This document shows positions 1 to 7,060 of a stretch of DNA of 14,253 nt, piece after piece. The stretch's first letter is position 1, and every line of letters begins with the position of its first letter. Both the position numbers and the translations under genes were made by a program. The notes below the pieces were generated by a model. It worked only from the letters and a program-made list of their open reading frames with translations. It did not search any database and had not been told where the DNA came from. The DNA is taken from NCBI GenBank assembly GCA_040002845.1, contig JBDUDR010000067.1:1-14253 (forward strand), written 5' to 3'. The stretch comes from JBDUDR01 sp040002845 (GTDB lineage Bacteria; Actinomycetota; Actinomycetes; Propionibacteriales; Nocardioidaceae).

Positions 1-248
1 AGCTTCTTGCGGGTCAAGTGGTCGACCCAGGTCCCGACGAAGAGTGCCAGGAGGTTGGGCAGCCAGATGGCCGCAATGAGCGCGCCGACCTGGAGGGGTC
101 GCGCGTGCAGCACGGTGATGGCCGCCAGCGGTAGCGCCAGCTCGGAGACCCGGTCGCCGAGATCTGAGACGGCCTGGCTGGTCCAGAAGAGGCGGAACCG
201 TGGGTTTCGCCAGGCCGGCGTTAGGTCGCCCGCGGCTCTCGTCGTCAT
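1..248 (-). CDS. MFS transporter, N-terminal part only (runs off the left edge)
   Basis: Translating the minus strand from the ATG at 248 gives an open frame of about 82 codons that continues past base 1. It begins MTTRAAGDLTPAWRNPRF and carries the stretch FRLFWTSQAVSDLGDRVSEL, the usual opening of drug-efflux-type major facilitator proteins. Two hydrophobic segments follow (about residues 31-47 and 52-68). After the second comes GTWVDHLTRKKL, which fits MFS motif A (G-x-x-x-D-x-x-x-R-K/R-x) in the loop after TM2. The ATG overlaps the stop codon of the upstream ArsR-type regulator by 4 bases (ATGA), so the two genes are translationally coupled. Role inferred: proton-driven export of a small molecule from the inner membrane face, substrate unknown. 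The family call is fairly safe; specificity cannot be read from this fragment. Confidence 0.82.
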   Translation of the reverse strand, partial: MTTRAAGDLTPAWRNPRFRLFWTSQAVSDLGDRVSELALPLAAITVLHARPLQVGALIAAIWLPNLLALFVGTWVDHLTRKK

Positions 249-835
249 CGCTGAGGGTCTTCCGGCCGGAGCTGGGGTGGGCCGGGCAGGGTGTAGCGCA
301 GCACGTGCACCTCGCGAGATCCTTCGGGCGCCTTGGCCGGGGTCTGCTTGCGTCGCACCAGTGGAGTCATCAGCCGCTCGATCGCTTCGTCGAGCTCACG
401 CAGCTCGGCTGTAGTGGCGAGGATCGTCGTGCTCCACCTTCCCGAAGCGGTCACCCACTCGTCCTCGAGCTGTGGAAGCACCTCGGCATACCACCGGGCC
501 ACGATGTCGGGCTCGACCTTCTCCAGCGCGGCGCTCAGTTCTCTGTGTGCGGCCGCGTCCGTCGTACCGTCGAAGCGGAATCCGCGGCCCACTGCTTGCC
601 ACCAGCGCCGCCGACCGGCTGACTCGACCGGTGCGTCTTCGACCAGCCCGTGCTCAGCCAGATGGCGCAGGTGCCAGCTCGTCACCGATGGCGAGGCCCC
701 CACGTCGGGTGCCAGCGAGGTCGCTGTGGCGGGACCGGCTTCACGAAGGCGCTGCAGGATCGCCAAGCGCACCGGGTGCGCTAGTGCCCGCATCCCCTTG
801 GCGTCCAGCTCGACATCGCCCCACTCGTTCGCCAT
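245..835 (-). CDS. ArsR-family winged-helix transcriptional regulator
   Basis: A 196-residue protein. Residues about 13-85 form an ArsR/SmtB-type winged helix: MRALAHPVRLAILQRL is the typical first helix pair, and SPSVTSWHLRHLAEHGLVED is the recognition-helix region. I see no paired cysteine metal site, so this is more like the HTH_20 subgroup that controls transporters than a metal sensor. The C-terminal half (about residues 90-196) is mixed helical, charged and otherwise unrecognised; it may bind an effector. The ATG at 835 is preceded by AAAGGAG at 848-842 with 6-base spacing, which fixes the start. The stop overlaps the MFS start by 4 bases, so the regulator probably controls the transporter and itself. 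An inverted repeat lies just upstream of its ribosome binding site. Confidence 0.85.
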   Translation of the reverse strand: MANEWGDVELDAKGMRALAHPVRLAILQRLREAGPATATSLAPDVGASPSVTSWHLRHLAEHGLVEDAPVESAGRRRWWQAVGRGFRFDGTTDAAAHRELSAALEKVEPDIVARWYAEVLPQLEDEWVTASGRWSTTILATTAELRELDEAIERLMTPLVRRKQTPAKAPEGSREVHVLRYTLPGPPQLRPEDPQR

Positions 836-1233
836 CCTGAACTCCTTTGAAAGATCTCTATCGAGAGAACTCTCTCACAAAGCTCGGCGGCAGGACTCCT
901 CCGCTCCCGACCGGTAGCGGGCACGTGGCTGTCGCTGGCTGGCACAGGGTGCCGCCGTCCCGTAGGGAAGCTGAAACCCTCCGGCAATGAGGCTGCCCGA
1001 GTCACGCGGCCCTGTTCCGTGGAGCGAACCCCTGCCGAGAACGCCGCGGGTCAGACACTGTGCGCGCGAACGGTTGTCCCATAGGACCCGCTCGCTGAAG
1101 TTTCCCGCGCAGGGACCTTGTACGGGACACGCGCAGCGGATCGGATCGAACTCTCGCCCCGGTATCCCAGTATCGGGCTTGCGTAGAAGGCAGGTGCGGA
1201 GTTGCAGCGGCGCAAGGTCTGCCAACCCGCAAC
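836..1233. other. Long non-coding region between divergent transcription units
   Basis: About 400 bases with no convincing gene on either strand; open frames here have no family resemblance and poor starts. Visible structure: the inverted repeat GTCC-CATA-GGAC at 1076-1087; a stem of seven pairs including one G-U at 1158-1177 (CCCGGTA / TATCGGG, loop of six); and a two-part stem at 1189-1223 (GGCAG/CTGCC enclosing TGCG/CGCA). None is followed by a T-run, so they do not look like intrinsic terminators. No tRNA or riboswitch was recognised. The hairpins lie upstream of the argC promoter proposed here, so they would be in the transcript only if another promoter lies further upstream. Confidence 0.5.
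863..876. promoter_or_regulatory. Candidate operator upstream of the ArsR-type gene
   Basis: A perfect inverted repeat, GAGAGA-AC-TCTCTC, lies 28 bases upstream of the regulator's ATG and just above its ribosome binding site. A short palindrome of this kind at this place is where an autoregulating winged-helix dimer would be expected to bind. That it is the operator is inference; only the repeat is seen. Confidence 0.4.
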
Positions 1234-1262
1234 TTGCATGATCTTGTGTGAGTCCGCATACT
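1234..1262 (+). promoter_or_regulatory. Candidate promoter of the arg operon
   Basis: TTGCAT (1234-1239) and CATACT (1257-1262) are separated by 17 bases, resembling -35 and -10 hexamers (3 of 6 and 4 of 6 to consensus). Transcription would start near 1269, leaving about 19 bases of leader before the GTG chosen for argC, with GGGAGG at 1276-1281 as ribosome binding site. Both hexamers coincide with the candidate ArgR sites, which suits repression by occlusion. Confidence 0.45.
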
Positions 1263-1267
1263 TATGC
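1234..1267. promoter_or_regulatory. Candidate ArgR operator, one good ARG box and one weak upstream box
   Basis: GCATA-CT-TATGC at 1256-1267 is a clean inverted repeat with the GCAT core that I recall from actinobacterial ARG boxes. A second left half, TTGCATG, lies at 1234-1240; its GCAT begins exactly 20 bases before that of the first box, close to the spacing of tandem ARG boxes in other bacteria (about 20-21 bases centre to centre). The right half of this upstream box is degenerate. The site overlaps the proposed promoter of a cluster that encodes ArgR itself. The assignment is inference from sequence pattern and context. Confidence 0.6.
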
Positions 1268-1287
1268 AGGACGGTGGGAGGCATGCA

Positions 1288-2319
1288 GTGGTGGTTCGGG
1301 TCGCGGTGGCAGGTGCTACCGGTTACGCAGGTGGCGAGCTGTTGAGACTGCTGTGCGGGCATCCGCAGGTGAGCATCGGCGCGCTCACCGGCGACCGCTC
1401 GGTCGGCGAGCCGCTGGGTGAGCACCAGCCGCAGCTGCCGGCGCTCGCGGATCGTGTGGTCGAGCCCACCGATGCCCAGCACCTCGGCGGCCACGACGTC
1501 GTCATCCTCGCCCTCCCGCACGGTGAGTCTGCAAGGATCGCGGACGACCTCCCTGACCAGACCCTGGTGCTCGACTGCGGCGCCGACTTCCGGTTGGCCG
1601 ATGCCGACGAGTGGGCGACGTTCTATGGAACCGAGCATGCGGGCACCTGGCCGTACGGGCTGCCCGAGCTACCGGGGCAGCGGCACCGGCTGAGTGAGAC
1701 GCGGCGGATCGCGGTGCCCGGGTGTTACCCGACCGTTTCGACGCTCGCGTTGCTGCCGGCGGTGCTGTGCGGGCTCGTCGATCTCGAGCACATCGTGGTG
1801 GTCGCGGTGTCCGGAACGTCAGGTGCGGGCAAAACCGTGCGGACTCGGTTACTCGGCTCCGAGGTGCTGGGGTCGGCGAGTGCGTACTCCGTCGGAGGCT
1901 TGCACCGCCACACCCCCGAGATCGAGCAGAGCCTCGCGGCGGCGGCGGGGCGGCCGGTTTCGGTGTCGTTCACCCCCGTGCTCGTGCCGATGTCGCGCGG
2001 GATCCTGGCCACCGTCAGCGCGCCGCTGACTCGGGGGTGCGACGCGTCCGAGGCTCATCGGCGCTACAGCGAGTTCTATGCCGGCGAGCCCTTTGTACGG
2101 GTACTGCCGCCCGATCAGTGGCCCGCGACCCAGTGGACATTGGGCGCGAACACCGTCCACCTGCAGGTGGCGGTCGATGTTCGGACGCAACGGCTCGTGG
2201 TGGTCGGCGCCATCGACAACCTGGTCAAGGGCACCGCCGGGGGTGCGGTCCAGTCGATGAACGTTGCCCTGGGCCTGCCCGAGACGTCGGGGTTGCCGAC
2301 GGTCGGGATCGCGCCATGA
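1288..2319 (+). CDS. argC: N-acetyl-gamma-glutamyl-phosphate reductase
   Basis: Catalyses the NADPH-dependent reduction of N-acetylglutamyl phosphate to the semialdehyde, third step of arginine synthesis, in the cytoplasm. The N-terminus VRVAVAGATGYAGGELLRLL is the Rossmann dinucleotide-binding motif. PGCYPT holds the nucleophile Cys146; SGTSGAGKT and HRHTPEIEQ (His206/His208, one being the catalytic base) follow in the usual order. With the GTG at 1288 the protein is 343 residues, normal for the family. This start is preferred because GGGAGG lies 6 bases upstream and the product begins MVVRVAVAG like its relatives. The in-frame ATG at 1264 lies inside the candidate operator, so it is less likely; GTG 1291 is also possible. 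The stop overlaps the argJ ATG by 4 bases. Confidence 0.95.
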   Translation: MVVRVAVAGATGYAGGELLRLLCGHPQVSIGALTGDRSVGEPLGEHQPQLPALADRVVEPTDAQHLGGHDVVILALPHGESARIADDLPDQTLVLDCGADFRLADADEWATFYGTEHAGTWPYGLPELPGQRHRLSETRRIAVPGCYPTVSTLALLPAVLCGLVDLEHIVVVAVSGTSGAGKTVRTRLLGSEVLGSASAYSVGGLHRHTPEIEQSLAAAAGRPVSVSFTPVLVPMSRGILATVSAPLTRGCDASEAHRRYSEFYAGEPFVRVLPPDQWPATQWTLGANTVHLQVAVDVRTQRLVVVGAIDNLVKGTAGGAVQSMNVALGLPETSGLPTVGIAP

Positions 2320-3467
2320 GCGTCACACATCCCGGCGGATTTCGCGCGGCCGCCGCAACCGCGGGTCTCAAGCCGAGTGGCAGGCCCGACGTCGCCCTGG
2401 TCGTCAACGACGGTCCGCGGTACGAGGCGGCCGCTGTCTTCACCACCAACAGGTGCAAGGCCAATCCCGTGCTCTGGAGCGAGCGGGCGGTTGCCGACGG
2501 ACTGGCGCGAGCGGTCGTTCTGAACTCCGGGGGCGCCAACTGCTACACCGGGCCGCTGGGCTTCCAGGTGACCCACGCCACTGCGGAGCTGGTTGGTCGG
2601 CTGATGGGGATGGGATCGGCCGACGTGGTCGTCTGTTCCACGGGCCTGATCGGCGAGCAGCTCGACCAGCCGCGGCTGCTGAGCGGCGTCGAGGCGGCAG
2701 CCGGTGCCCTGACAGCCACCGGAGGAGCCGACGCGGCGGTCGCGATCATGACGACCGACACTCGCCCCAAACAGTCGGTCAGGAGTTTCGAGGGGTGGTC
2801 CCTCGGCGGCATGGCCAAGGGCGCCGGAATGCTGGCCCCAGGACTTGCGACCATGCTCGTGGTGCTGACTACGGACGCGGACGTCGATGCCAAGATCTGC
2901 GACCAGGCGCTTCGGGACGCGGCCCGGGTGACCTTCGACCGGCTCGACTCCGACGGGTGCATGTCGACGAACGACACGGTCCTGTTGCTGTCCAGCGGTG
3001 CCTCCTCGTTCCGCCCGAGCTACGCCGACTTCGCCGAGGCGGTACGCGATGTCTGCTCCGACCTCGCCCTCCAGCTGCTCGCGGATGCCGAGGGAGCCGA
3101 GCACGACATCGCGATCACGGTCGTCAATGCGGCGACCGAGGACGACGCCGTCGCCGTAGGACGATCGGTCGCGCGCAGCGCGCTGTTCAAGACAGCCGTG
3201 TACGGCAGGGATCCCAACTGGGGTCGCATCCTGGCCTCGGTCGGCACCACGACCGCTGCCTTCGACCCGAACGATCTCGATGTGGCCGTCAACGGCGTGT
3301 GGATCTGCCGGGCCGGCGGCCCCGGCGAGCCGCGCGGGCTGGTGGACCTGACCGACCGGGAGGTCACGGTCACCATCGACCTCAAGAGCGGCGTCGACTC
3401 GGCGACGGTCTGGACCAACGACCTGACGCACGCGTACGTGCATGAGAACTCGGCGTACTCGACATGA
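2316..3467 (+). CDS. argJ: Glutamate N-acetyltransferase (ornithine acetyltransferase)
   Basis: Transfers the acetyl group from N-acetylornithine to glutamate, releasing ornithine and recycling the acetyl group; some ArgJ proteins also use acetyl-CoA. The 383-residue product shows AIMTTDTRPK, then KGAGMLAPGLATML. The proenzyme cleaves itself between Ala and Thr in GLATML, making Thr179 the N-terminal nucleophile of the beta chain. NSGGANCYTG near residue 70 and GRDPNWGRI near 303 are further family signatures. The ATG at 2316 overlaps the argC stop (ATGA). No good Shine-Dalgarno precedes it, so translation probably depends on ribosomes finishing argC. The frame stays open far upstream inside argC, but that part is not argJ-like. 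No argA is in the window, and whether this ArgJ is mono- or bifunctional cannot be told from sequence. Confidence 0.96.
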   Translation: MSVTHPGGFRAAAATAGLKPSGRPDVALVVNDGPRYEAAAVFTTNRCKANPVLWSERAVADGLARAVVLNSGGANCYTGPLGFQVTHATAELVGRLMGMGSADVVVCSTGLIGEQLDQPRLLSGVEAAAGALTATGGADAAVAIMTTDTRPKQSVRSFEGWSLGGMAKGAGMLAPGLATMLVVLTTDADVDAKICDQALRDAARVTFDRLDSDGCMSTNDTVLLLSSGASSFRPSYADFAEAVRDVCSDLALQLLADAEGAEHDIAITVVNAATEDDAVAVGRSVARSALFKTAVYGRDPNWGRILASVGTTTAAFDPNDLDVAVNGVWICRAGGPGEPRGLVDLTDREVTVTIDLKSGVDSATVWTNDLTHAYVHENSAYST

Positions 3468-4363
3468 GGCTCCGGGACCGGCAGGTCGCGTTGGACAAGG
3501 TGGCCACCCTCATCGAGGCTCTGCCTTGGCTCGAGCGCTTTCACGGCCGCATCGTGGTGATCAAGTACGGGGGCAACGCGATGACTGACGACCACCTCAA
3601 ACAGGCGTTCGCTCAGGACATCGTGTTCCTGCGGTACGCGGGCCTGCGACCGGTCGTCGTTCACGGTGGGGGCCCGCAGATCAGCTCGATGCTCGCCCGG
3701 CTGGGAATCGAGAGTGAGTTCAAGGGTGGGCTGCGGGTAACCAGCCCGGAAGCCATGGACGTCGTACGCATGGTGCTCGTCGGTCAGGTCGGTCGGGAGC
3801 TGGTCGGGCTGCTCAACCAGCACGGGCCGCTGGCGGTGGGATTGTCGGGGGAAGACGCGGGGCTGTTCACGGCTATCCGGACCGGCACGGTGGTGAACGG
3901 CGAGCAGATCGACCTCGGGCTCGTGGGTGACGTCGTACGGGTTCGCCCCGAAAGCGTTCTCGACCTGATCGGCGCCGGCCGAATCCCGGTGGTGTCCAGC
4001 GTGGCGCCGGATGAGAGCGGGCAGGTGCACAACGTCAACTCCGACACGGGGGCGTCGGCGCTGGCGATCGCCCTGGGGGCTGAGAAGCTGGTGGTGCTCA
4101 CCGACGTGGAGGGCTTGCACTCCGACTGGCCGGCGTCCGACGCAGTGGTGAGTGAGATCACCACTGCGGACCTCGGGACCCTGCTGCCATCCCTGTCGTC
4201 GGGGATGGCCCCCAAGATGCAGGCCTGCCTGCGCGCTGTCCGAGGCGGGGTGGCCCGGGCGCACGTGCTGGACGGCCGGGTTCCGCACTCGCTCCTGCTG
4301 GAGATCTTCACCGACCATGGCATCGGGACGATGGTGGTGCCGGACGCGGCAGTTGCGCCATGA
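3464..4363 (+). CDS. argB: Acetylglutamate kinase
   Basis: Phosphorylates N-acetylglutamate with ATP, second step of the pathway. The 299-residue protein is an amino acid kinase fold. It has KYGGNAM with Lys34 in the phosphate-binding strand, VVVHGGGPQI (residues 64-73), NVNSDTGASALA for nucleotide binding, and SSGMAPKMQA in the C-domain with the conserved lysine. An N-terminal helix of about 25 residues precedes the kinase core. The C-terminus LEIFTDHGIGTMVVPD fits the signature of arginine-inhibited hexameric NAG kinases, so feedback inhibition by arginine is likely (inference). The ATG overlaps the argJ stop by 4 bases, again without a strong ribosome binding site. Confidence 0.97.
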   Translation: MRLRDRQVALDKVATLIEALPWLERFHGRIVVIKYGGNAMTDDHLKQAFAQDIVFLRYAGLRPVVVHGGGPQISSMLARLGIESEFKGGLRVTSPEAMDVVRMVLVGQVGRELVGLLNQHGPLAVGLSGEDAGLFTAIRTGTVVNGEQIDLGLVGDVVRVRPESVLDLIGAGRIPVVSSVAPDESGQVHNVNSDTGASALAIALGAEKLVVLTDVEGLHSDWPASDAVVSEITTADLGTLLPSLSSGMAPKMQACLRAVRGGVARAHVLDGRVPHSLLLEIFTDHGIGTMVVPDAAVAP

Positions 4364-5577
4364 CCACGACCCTGGACCGCTACTCGTCGTCGTTGATGAA
4401 CACGTACGGGCCACCCAAGCGGGTGCTCGTGCGTGGCGAGGGCTGCTACGTGTGGGACGAACAGGGCAGGCGCTACCTCGACCTGGTGGCCGGCATCGCA
4501 GTCAATGTGCTCGGCCATGCCCACCCCGCAGTGATTGCGGCGGTCACCGAGCAGTTGTCGACGCTCGGGCACGTCTCCAACCTGTTCGCGAGCCCGGCTC
4601 AGGTCGCGTTGGCGGATCGGCTCCTTGCCATCCTCGGTTCGGGTTCAGGTGACCGTGACGGCGACGGTGCAGACGGGGGTCGGGTCTTCTTCACCAACTC
4701 GGGTACGGAGGCCAACGAGGCGGCGTTCAAGATGAGCCGGCGCACCGGCCGCACCACCATCGTGTCCGCCGAGGGAGCCTTCCATGGCCGCACGATGGGC
4801 GCGCTGGCGCTGACTGCCAAGAGTGCATATAGGGAGCCGTTCCGGCCGCTTCCCGGTGATGTCCGCTTCGTCCGGTACGGCGACGCGGCGGCGCTCGCGG
4901 CAGCCGTCGATGACGAGACCGCGGCGATCGTGCTCGAACCGATCCAAGGCGAGGCGGGCGTGATCGTGCCGCCGGCCGACTACTTGTCGAACGCCCGCGA
5001 CATCGCCGACCGGCACGGCACGCTGCTGTGGTTGGACGAGATCCAGACGGGCATCGGCCGTACGGGCAGGTGGTTCGCCCACCAGCACGCGGGCGTGCGT
5101 CCGGACATCGTCACGCTGGCCAAGGGGTTGGCGGGCGGCATCCCGATCGGTGCCTGCATCGGGCTGGGCGACGCGGGCCGGTTACTGGGGCCGGGTCAGC
5201 ACGGCTCGACGTTCGGCGGCAACCCGGTCGCGGCCGCGGCGGGTCTCGCAGTGTTGGACACCATCGAGTCCGAGGGCCTGCTGGAGCATGCAGCCGTCAT
5301 CGGGCACCAGTTGCGTAGCGCTCTCACCGGCTCGCATCCAGCCATCGAGCGGGTCAACGGCGTCGGTCTGCTGCTGGGCATCCAGCTGTGTGGGCCGCTG
5401 AGCGGCCGAGCGGCTCGACTCGCGCTCGACGCGGGATACATCGTCAACGACGTGACGCCGACCCGGCTCCGGTTGGCCCCACCACTGATCCTCAGTCAGG
5501 ACCAGGCAGATACCGCGGTCCACGCAATACCCGGCATCCTTGACCAGGCCACCCGGGCGGAAGAGGAGGACTCATGA
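4360..5577 (+). CDS. argD: Acetylornithine aminotransferase
   Basis: A PLP-dependent class III aminotransferase that converts N-acetylglutamate semialdehyde plus glutamate to N-acetylornithine. It has 405 residues, the usual size. Motifs in order: NSGTEANEAAFKMSRR, the phosphate-binding glycine region; FHGRTMGALALT, with the conserved aromatic and histidine before Gly-Arg; LWLDEIQTGIGRTG, with the Asp that contacts the PLP ring nitrogen; and TLAKGLAGGIPIGA, with Lys255 as the Schiff-base lysine. HGSTFGGNPVA follows, as expected. The ATG overlaps the argB stop by 4 bases. The family also includes ornithine and succinylornithine aminotransferases, but the position between argB and argF settles the role. 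A short acidic insert around residues 90-105 (SGSGDRDGDGADGG) looks like a flexible surface loop. Confidence 0.96.
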   Translation: MTTTLDRYSSSLMNTYGPPKRVLVRGEGCYVWDEQGRRYLDLVAGIAVNVLGHAHPAVIAAVTEQLSTLGHVSNLFASPAQVALADRLLAILGSGSGDRDGDGADGGRVFFTNSGTEANEAAFKMSRRTGRTTIVSAEGAFHGRTMGALALTAKSAYREPFRPLPGDVRFVRYGDAAALAAAVDDETAAIVLEPIQGEAGVIVPPADYLSNARDIADRHGTLLWLDEIQTGIGRTGRWFAHQHAGVRPDIVTLAKGLAGGIPIGACIGLGDAGRLLGPGQHGSTFGGNPVAAAAGLAVLDTIESEGLLEHAAVIGHQLRSALTGSHPAIERVNGVGLLLGIQLCGPLSGRAARLALDAGYIVNDVTPTRLRLAPPLILSQDQADTAVHAIPGILDQATRAEEEDS

Positions 5578-6506
5578 CCAGGCACTTCTTGCGCGACGAC
5601 GACCTGAGCCCGGGCGAGCAGGCGTCCGTCCTCGACCTGGCGGACCGGTTCCAGGACGCCCCGTTCCACCGGCAGCCACTCACCGGGCCACGCTCGGTGG
5701 CAGTGATCTTCGACAAACCCTCGACCCGGACCCGGATCTCGTTCGCGGTGGGGATAGCCGAGCTGGGCGGTTACCCGCTGGTGATCGACGCGCAGACCTC
5801 CCAACTGGGCCGAGGGGAGCCGATCGAGGACACCGCCCGAGTACTCGACCGTCAGGTGGCGGCGATCGTGTGGCGAACGTTCGGTCACGACCGGATAGCG
5901 GAGATGGCATCCGCCTCCCAGGTGCCCGTCATCAATGCATTGACCGATCGGTTCCACCCCTGCCAGGTGCTGGCTGACCTGCAGACCGTGCGGCAGCACA
6001 AGAAGCGGCTCGCGGGTCTGACGCTGGCCTACCTCGGCGACGGAGCGAACAACATGGCGCACTCGTACCTGCTCGGTGGGTCACTGGCCGGCATGCACAT
6101 CCGGATCGGTGCTCCGTTCGCGTACCAGCCGGATCCGCAGATCGTGGCCGACGCTGCACACATCGCAGCGGCCACCGGCGGATCCGTTGCGTACCACAAC
6201 ACAGCCGAGGAGGCGGTGGACGGAGCCGACGTGGTCGCCACCGACACCTGGGTCTCGATGGGGCAGGAGGGTGAGGCGGGCGACCGCTCCGGACCTTTCG
6301 TGGCGTACGCAGTGACCACCAGAACGATGTCGTACGCCGCCCCCGATGCTGTCGTGCTCCACTGCCTGCCCGCCTACCGCGGGAAGGAGATCGACGCCGA
6401 AGTCATCGACGGCCCGCAGAGCATCGTCTGGGACGAGGCAGAGAATCGCCGCCACGCGCAGAAGGCGCTGCTCACGTGGTTGCTCGAGGACGGCGGAGAC
6501 AGCTGA
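5574..6506 (+). CDS. argF: Ornithine carbamoyltransferase
   Basis: Joins carbamoyl phosphate to ornithine to make citrulline. The 310-residue protein has the carbamoyl-phosphate motif FDKPSTRTRISF (Ser50-Thr-Arg-Thr-Arg54), FHPCQVLADLQT (His128 to Gln131), LAYLGDGANNMAHS at the domain hinge, DTWVSMGQE for ornithine binding, and VLHCLPAYRGKEI with Cys264 in the HCLPA loop. Together these separate OTCase from aspartate carbamoyltransferase. The ATG at 5574 overlaps the argD stop (ATGA). Unlike argJ, argB and argD, it has a strong ribosome binding site (GAGGAGGA at about 5563-5570), so argF can initiate on its own. The gene ends one base into argR. Confidence 0.97.
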   Translation: MTRHFLRDDDLSPGEQASVLDLADRFQDAPFHRQPLTGPRSVAVIFDKPSTRTRISFAVGIAELGGYPLVIDAQTSQLGRGEPIEDTARVLDRQVAAIVWRTFGHDRIAEMASASQVPVINALTDRFHPCQVLADLQTVRQHKKRLAGLTLAYLGDGANNMAHSYLLGGSLAGMHIRIGAPFAYQPDPQIVADAAHIAAATGGSVAYHNTAEEAVDGADVVATDTWVSMGQEGEAGDRSGPFVAYAVTTRTMSYAAPDAVVLHCLPAYRGKEIDAEVIDGPQSIVWDEAENRRHAQKALLTWLLEDGGDS

Positions 6507-7060
6507 TGACTCGCACCATGTCGCTGCCGGCCACCAAGGCGGCCCGGCAGGCCAAGATCGTCGACCTGCTGGGCCGGTACGCAGTGCGGTCCCAGACGGA
6601 GCTGGCCGAGCTGCTGGCCGGCTCGGGGGTGGTGGTGACGCAGGCGACGCTCTCTCGGGACCTGGTCGAGCTCGACGCGGTCCGGGTGCGACACCCCGGC
6701 GGGAGCCTCATCTACGCGGTGCCTGGAGAGGGTGGTGATCGAACCCCTCGAGCCGCGGTCGAGACGGCCGCCGCCGAGGCACGGCTGGCGCGGCTGTGCC
6801 AGGAGCTGCTGGTGAGCGCGGAGGCGTCGGCAAACCTGGTGGTGCTGCGTACACCGCCGGGCGCCGCCCAGTTCCTGGCGTCAGCGCTCGATCACACCGA
6901 GCTCACCGAGGTGCTCGGCACCATCGCGGGTGACGACACCGTTGTGCTCATCAGCCGTGAACCCAGCGGGGGCGAGTCGCTCGCACGTCGCCTGCTCGCA
7001 CTGGCCCGACCGTCCGACGAGAGCGCCCAACCACGACCCGTTTCCGAGGAGTCACCGTGA
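6506..7060 (+). CDS. argR: Arginine repressor ArgR/AhrC
   Basis: Arginine-responsive hexameric repressor of the arginine genes. The product is 184 residues from the ATG at 6506. The N-terminal winged helix spans about residues 10-80, with SQTELAELLAGSGVVVTQATLSRDLVELDAVRVR carried as helix-turn-helix; Ser50-Arg51 fall in the recognition helix. The C-terminal oligomerisation domain (about 105-175) contains GTIAGDDT, where Asp143 and Asp144 match the acidic pair that binds the arginine co-repressor. The ATG overlaps the argF stop by one base (TGATG), and GGAG at 6495-6498 sits 7 bases upstream. An in-frame ATG at 6518 is a possible alternative. Lying inside the operon, it should be autoregulated through the operator before argC (inference). 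Confidence 0.95.
   Translation: MTRTMSLPATKAARQAKIVDLLGRYAVRSQTELAELLAGSGVVVTQATLSRDLVELDAVRVRHPGGSLIYAVPGEGGDRTPRAAVETAAAEARLARLCQELLVSAEASANLVVLRTPPGAAQFLASALDHTELTEVLGTIAGDDTVVLISREPSGGESLARRLLALARPSDESAQPRPVSEESP

Noticed and set aside
245..835. Several long frames opposite and alongside the ArsR-type gene
   Set aside because: They are shadows: low-complexity Ser/Arg/Pro products with no family match, while the minus-strand frame has a clear winged helix and a good ribosome binding site.
1131..1200. Possible minus-strand tRNA suggested by a GTTCGATCC-like stretch
   Set aside because: The flanking bases do not form a T-stem, and no acceptor stem or anticodon arm can be built.
987..1241. 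Small plus-strand frame of 84 codons before argC
   Set aside because: No ribosome binding site, no family resemblance, and Arg/Ser/Pro-rich composition typical of chance frames in GC-rich DNA.
1264..1287. ATG at 1264 as the argC start
   Set aside because: It falls inside the candidate ArgR operator and promoter, and lacks a ribosome binding site; GTG 1288 has GGGAGG 6 bases upstream and gives the usual N-terminus.
1722..2315. Open frame running from inside argC into argJ, suggesting a longer ArgJ
   Set aside because: It lies wholly within argC in another frame, is Arg/Gly-rich and unlike any ArgJ; the ATG at 2316 gives a normal N-terminus.
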